Assembly (NCBI GenBank): GCA_002342165.1
Contig: DDPM01000157.1
Coordinates: 1,302 to 8,451, forward strand
DNA: 7,150 nucleotides
Direction of reading: 5' to 3'
Origin: Hylemonella sp. UBA2468
GTDB taxonomy: Bacteria > Pseudomonadota > Gammaproteobacteria > Burkholderiales > Burkholderiaceae_C
This document shows positions 4,690-7,150 of this stretch, in pieces (position 1 is the stretch's first letter; the number at the start of each line of letters is the position of its first letter). The notes below the pieces were generated by a model. The model had not been told where the DNA came from. It did not search any database and saw only the letters and a list, made by a program, of their open reading frames with translations. The translations under genes and the position numbers were made by a program.

Positions 4690-5901
4690 ATGATTGAACG
4701 CCGTTTATTCTCTTTGGCTTTGGATGCCTTGACCGACTCACCCGCAATTGCTTTGTTGGGGCCGCGTCAGGCTGGCAAAACCACCTTGGCCCTAAGAATC
4801 AGCCAGCACTGCGAGCAAGCAGGCCTTGGGGGGCGTCTGTTCGGGAGCGTTTACCTGGACCTAGAGAGCCCCAGAGATAGACAAAAACTGGCAAACCCCG
4901 AAGCGTATTTGCTGCAACACACCGACAAATTGGTGGTTTTGGATGAAGTGCAGCAAATGCCTGAATTGTTTCAGGTGCTGCGCGGATTGATCGACCAGGG
5001 GCGAAGACAAGGTCTTGGTGCGGGTCGATTTTTATTGCTTGGTTCGGCCACGGGTGAACTGCTTCGGCAATCCAGCGAAAGTCTGGCGGGGCGTGTCACC
5101 TACATGGAGTTACCGCCGCTTCAGCCTACAGAGGTGCAAGCCATTGAGCAAGAAACTTTGTGGCTGCGAGGTGGATTCCCCAATAGTTATTTGGCGTCCA
5201 GCCTGCCTAAAAGCATGGCTTGGAGGCAAAACCTCATCAAAACCTATTTGGAGCGCGACATTCCAAGCTTTGGTGCACGCGTTCCGGCTGAAACTTTGCG
5301 CCGCTTGTGGACCATGCTGGCACACCAACAAGGTGGTTTATTGGACGTGTCACAACTGGGCAGGAACCTGATGCTGGACAACAAAACGGTGCTCCGCTAC
5401 CTGGACATGTTGGTCGATCTTATGCTTCTGCGCAGGCTAGAGCCTTGGCACAGCAACAGGGGCAAACGTTTAGTGAAATCGCCCAAGCTCTACGTACGTG
5501 ACAGCGGACTGTTGCACGCGCTATTGGGTATAGGTACACAAGACGCGTTGCTTTCTCACCCTGTGGTTGGAAACAGCTGGGAAGGGTTTGTATTGGATTC
5601 GCTGCTAAATGCTGCACCACTCAATACCAGCAGCGGGTTTTACCGAAGCAGTAACGGAGCCGAGCTGGATGTGTTGCTGGACATACCCGGTCAAGGCTTA
5701 TGGGCTATAGAAATCAAGCTTGGCATGACCAGTAAACCACGACGTGGGTTTTACAACGCCTGCGAGGACGTGCAGCCCATCAAACGATGGCTTGTATACC
5801 CGGGATCTGAAACATTCCCACTAGGTGATGATGTGCACATGATAGGACTGAGGGGAATCACAGAGCTACTGCAAGGCTTGAGTCAAGAGGCGAGCTCATA
5901 G
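4690..5901 (+). CDS. AAA_14/DUF4143 ATP-binding protein with PD-(D/E)XK-like C-terminus
   Basis: A 403-aa protein of the widespread but poorly characterised AAA_14-DUF4143 family, full length at about 400 aa. The ATPase part has Walker A GPRQAGKT (24-31), Walker B LVVLDEVQ (81-88, with D85 and E86) and a sensor-like LLGSAT (116-121), followed by SLAGRVTYMEL. The linker carries LWLRGGFPNSYLA (157-169) and TYLERDIPSFG (185-195), both family hallmarks. A winged-helix-like stretch (about 218-255) leads to DUF4143 with KSPKLYVRDSGLLHALLG (263-280) and WEGFVLDSLL (297-306). D327 in GAELD and ExK in AIEIKLG (E341, K343) match a PD-(D/E)XK nuclease arrangement. No membrane segment is seen. The ATG at 4690 follows a perfect TATAAT and has no ribosome site. 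It stands alone between intergenic gaps; the true role (nuclease, regulator or defence-related) is unknown for the family as a whole. Confidence 0.9.
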   Translation: MIERRLFSLALDALTDSPAIALLGPRQAGKTTLALRISQHCEQAGLGGRLFGSVYLDLESPRDRQKLANPEAYLLQHTDKLVVLDEVQQMPELFQVLRGLIDQGRRQGLGAGRFLLLGSATGELLRQSSESLAGRVTYMELPPLQPTEVQAIEQETLWLRGGFPNSYLASSLPKSMAWRQNLIKTYLERDIPSFGARVPAETLRRLWTMLAHQQGGLLDVSQLGRNLMLDNKTVLRYLDMLVDLMLLRRLEPWHSNRGKRLVKSPKLYVRDSGLLHALLGIGTQDALLSHPVVGNSWEGFVLDSLLNAAPLNTSSGFYRSSNGAELDVLLDIPGQGLWAIEIKLGMTSKPRRGFYNACEDVQPIKRWLVYPGSETFPLGDDVHMIGLRGITELLQGLSQEASS

Positions 5902-5975
5902 CCGCTTAAGGGTCGCCCCTATAGGCACCTGTCACCTCCCTCTGTTATGTTGGCGCTTGTTCAAGAACCCCCCTT

Positions 5976-5982
5976 GGAAAGG
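5976..5982 (+). promoter_or_regulatory. Ribosome binding site of the glutamate-synthase-domain gene
   Basis: GGAAAGG lies 8 nt before the ATG at 5991. It fixes this start; no other ATG in the gap is in the same frame. Confidence 0.7.
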
Positions 5983-5990
5983 CTTGGCTG

Positions 5991-7150
5991 ATGCTGAACT
6001 TGTTGGATGCCATTTACCCTTCGCGCTACACCGTTTTTGGCTTGTGTATTTTGGGCTTTGTGGCATGTGTGGGTTATGTCTTGTACAGCTTGGCGGGTGT
6101 TGCCGCTACAGATGGCGGCTCCTTGTTTCTGGCACTTTCAGTCACATTGGTGTTTGGCGCCTTGACATTGCAGGGCGTGATGGATGTGCGGCAAACGCGC
6201 CACGCCATTTTGCGCAACTACCCCGTGATTGGGCATTTGCGCTTCATGCTCGAATTCATTCGCCCTGAAATTCGCCAGTACTTCATTGAAAGCGACAACG
6301 AGGGTAATCCGTTCTCCAGAGCCCAAAGGTCTTTGGTTTACCAGCGCGCCAAAGGTGAGTCGGACAAACGCCCCTTTGGCACCATGCTAGACGTGCATGC
6401 CCAAGGTTACGAATGGATCAACCACTCCATCACGCCGACCGAAATTGCCAGCCATGATTTTCGAGTTGTGATTGGCGCGCAACGTGCTCAGCCCTACAGC
6501 GCCAGCATTTTCAATATCTCGGCCATGAGCTTTGGTGCGCTCAGCGCCAACGCCATCTTGGCGCTGAACGCTGGCGCCAAAAAAGGTAATTTTGCGCACG
6601 ACACCGGCGAAGGCTCTATTTCGAAGCACCACCGCGTGCATGGTGGCGACCTGATTTGGGAAATTGGTTCGGGCTACTTTGGCTGTCGTAACGAAGACGG
6701 CAGCTTCAACAATGAGAAATTTGCTGCCAATGCATTGGACCCACAGGTCAAGATGATTGAAATCAAAATGAGCCAAGGCGCCAAGCCCGGTCACGGCGGC
6801 GTGTTGCCCGGACCCAAGGTCACCCCTGAAATTGCCGAAGCCCGAGGCGTCCCCGTGGGCGTTGACTGCGTGTCACCCGCTGGACACAGCGCCTTCAGCA
6901 CACCCGTTGAAATGATGCATTTCATTGAGAAGTTGCGCACGCTTTCGGGGGGTAAGCCTACAGGCTTCAAGCTGTGCATTGGGCACCCATGGGAGTGGTT
7001 TGGCATTGTGAAAGCCATGTTGGAAACCGGCATCACGCCCGACTACATTGTGGTGGACGGTGCCGAGGGTGGCACCGGAGCCGCTCCTTTGGAATTTACC
7101 GACCATGTGGGCTCACCCGTGCAAGACGGCTTGCTGCTGGTGCACAACAC
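5991..7150 (+). CDS. FMN-binding glutamate synthase family protein, membrane-anchored, partial at right edge
   Basis: The first 386 codons of a protein whose catalytic part matches the FMN-binding central domain of glutamate synthase (GltB-like, COG0069). Two hydrophobic segments at about 13-36 and 44-61 precede it and probably anchor it to the inner membrane, with the enzyme domain in the cytoplasm. Domain landmarks: ISAMSFGALSANAILALNAGAKKGN (in 176-200), TGEGSISKHH (205-214), SQGAKPGHGGVLPGPKVTPEIAE (261-283), VSPAGHSAFSTP (294-305), FKLCIGHPWEW (326-336) and VVDGAEGGTGAAPLEF (354-369), the last being the FMN-phosphate-binding region. Full members of this stand-alone family run to roughly 500 or more residues, so the Cys-rich iron-sulfur region expected later is outside the window. 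There is no glutamine amidotransferase domain at the N-terminus, so it is not a complete GOGAT. The physiological reaction of these short proteins is not well established. It lies 89 bp after the ATPase gene on the same strand, with its own ribosome site. Confidence 0.9.
   Translation, partial: MLNLLDAIYPSRYTVFGLCILGFVACVGYVLYSLAGVAATDGGSLFLALSVTLVFGALTLQGVMDVRQTRHAILRNYPVIGHLRFMLEFIRPEIRQYFIESDNEGNPFSRAQRSLVYQRAKGESDKRPFGTMLDVHAQGYEWINHSITPTEIASHDFRVVIGAQRAQPYSASIFNISAMSFGALSANAILALNAGAKKGNFAHDTGEGSISKHHRVHGGDLIWEIGSGYFGCRNEDGSFNNEKFAANALDPQVKMIEIKMSQGAKPGHGGVLPGPKVTPEIAEARGVPVGVDCVSPAGHSAFSTPVEMMHFIEKLRTLSGGKPTGFKLCIGHPWEWFGIVKAMLETGITPDYIVVDGAEGGTGAAPLEFTDHVGSPVQDGLLLVHN

Noticed and set aside
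4690..5901. Toxin-antitoxin or multi-gene defence island around the ATPase
   Set aside because: The neighbours are a UPF0149 gene and a glutamate-synthase-domain gene, neither a known defence partner; there is no small companion gene in the gaps.
5909..5920. AGGG-TCGC-CCCT hairpin after the ATPase stop as a terminator
   Set aside because: The stem is only 4 bp and no T-run follows, so it is too weak to call.
5957..6268. Plus-strand Cys/Trp-rich frame at the start of the glutamate-synthase-domain gene
   Set aside because: It is a shifted frame of the 5991 gene, which has the ribosome site, hydrophobic N-terminus and domain continuity.
6387..7106. Minus-strand frames inside the glutamate-synthase-domain gene
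   Set aside because: They overlap one another and a clearly conserved plus-strand gene, and their translations resemble no family I know.

Overview
The window looks like a chromosomal stretch from a beta-proteobacterium of the order Burkholderiales, most likely Comamonadaceae-like. This rests on moderately high GC, on a TctC/Bug-type periplasmic binding protein next to aromatic-catabolism genes, and on the Rieske, IclR and UPF0149 proteins. It is an inference from gene content; no taxonomic marker is present. The window is gene-dense: seven protein-coding genes, two of them cut by the window edges, no gene-free stretch over about 150 bp, and no RNA genes, insertion sequences or CRISPR arrays that I can see.

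Bases 1-3864 form a probable catabolic module. Three genes run leftward on the minus strand: a Rieske non-heme iron oxygenase of the phthalate 4,5-dioxygenase type, a TctC/Bug solute-binding protein whose ATG overlaps the oxygenase stop (ATGA), and a short-chain dehydrogenase cut by the left edge. An IclR-family regulator diverges from them. The 152-bp divergent intergenic region contains a perfect 17-bp palindrome (TGTCCGAC-T-GTCGGACA) plus scattered half-sites, which is the best operator candidate. The working model is that the Bug protein captures an aromatic or related organic acid, the oxygenase attacks it, and the dehydrogenase oxidises the product, under IclR control. The arrangement resembles the terephthalate (tph) operons of Comamonas, which also pair an IclR regulator (TphR) and a TctC-type binding protein (TphC) with a Rieske oxygenase. 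The substrate cannot be read from the sequence, and no reductase partner is inside the window.

Bases 3861-4574 (minus) encode a very acidic UPF0149/YecA-like protein. Its stop codon overlaps the iclR stop tail to tail by 4 bp.

Bases 4575-4689 are a divergent intergenic region with a 7-bp inverted repeat, an AT-rich tract with a second inverted repeat and a direct repeat, and a perfect TATAAT placed so that transcription should begin at or next to the A of the following ATG. That gene (4690-5901, plus) encodes a full-length AAA_14/DUF4143 ATPase with a C-terminal PD-(D/E)XK-like motif.

Bases 5991-7150 (plus) hold the first 386 codons of a membrane-anchored FMN-binding glutamate-synthase-domain protein that continues beyond the window.

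Most of the window is recognisable. The observations I would look at again are the IclR palindrome and half-sites, the unusual ligand-loop sequence of the Bug protein, the putatively leaderless ATPase gene with its nuclease-like tail, and the 4-bp convergent gene overlap. I do not see clear evidence of an undescribed multi-gene system.
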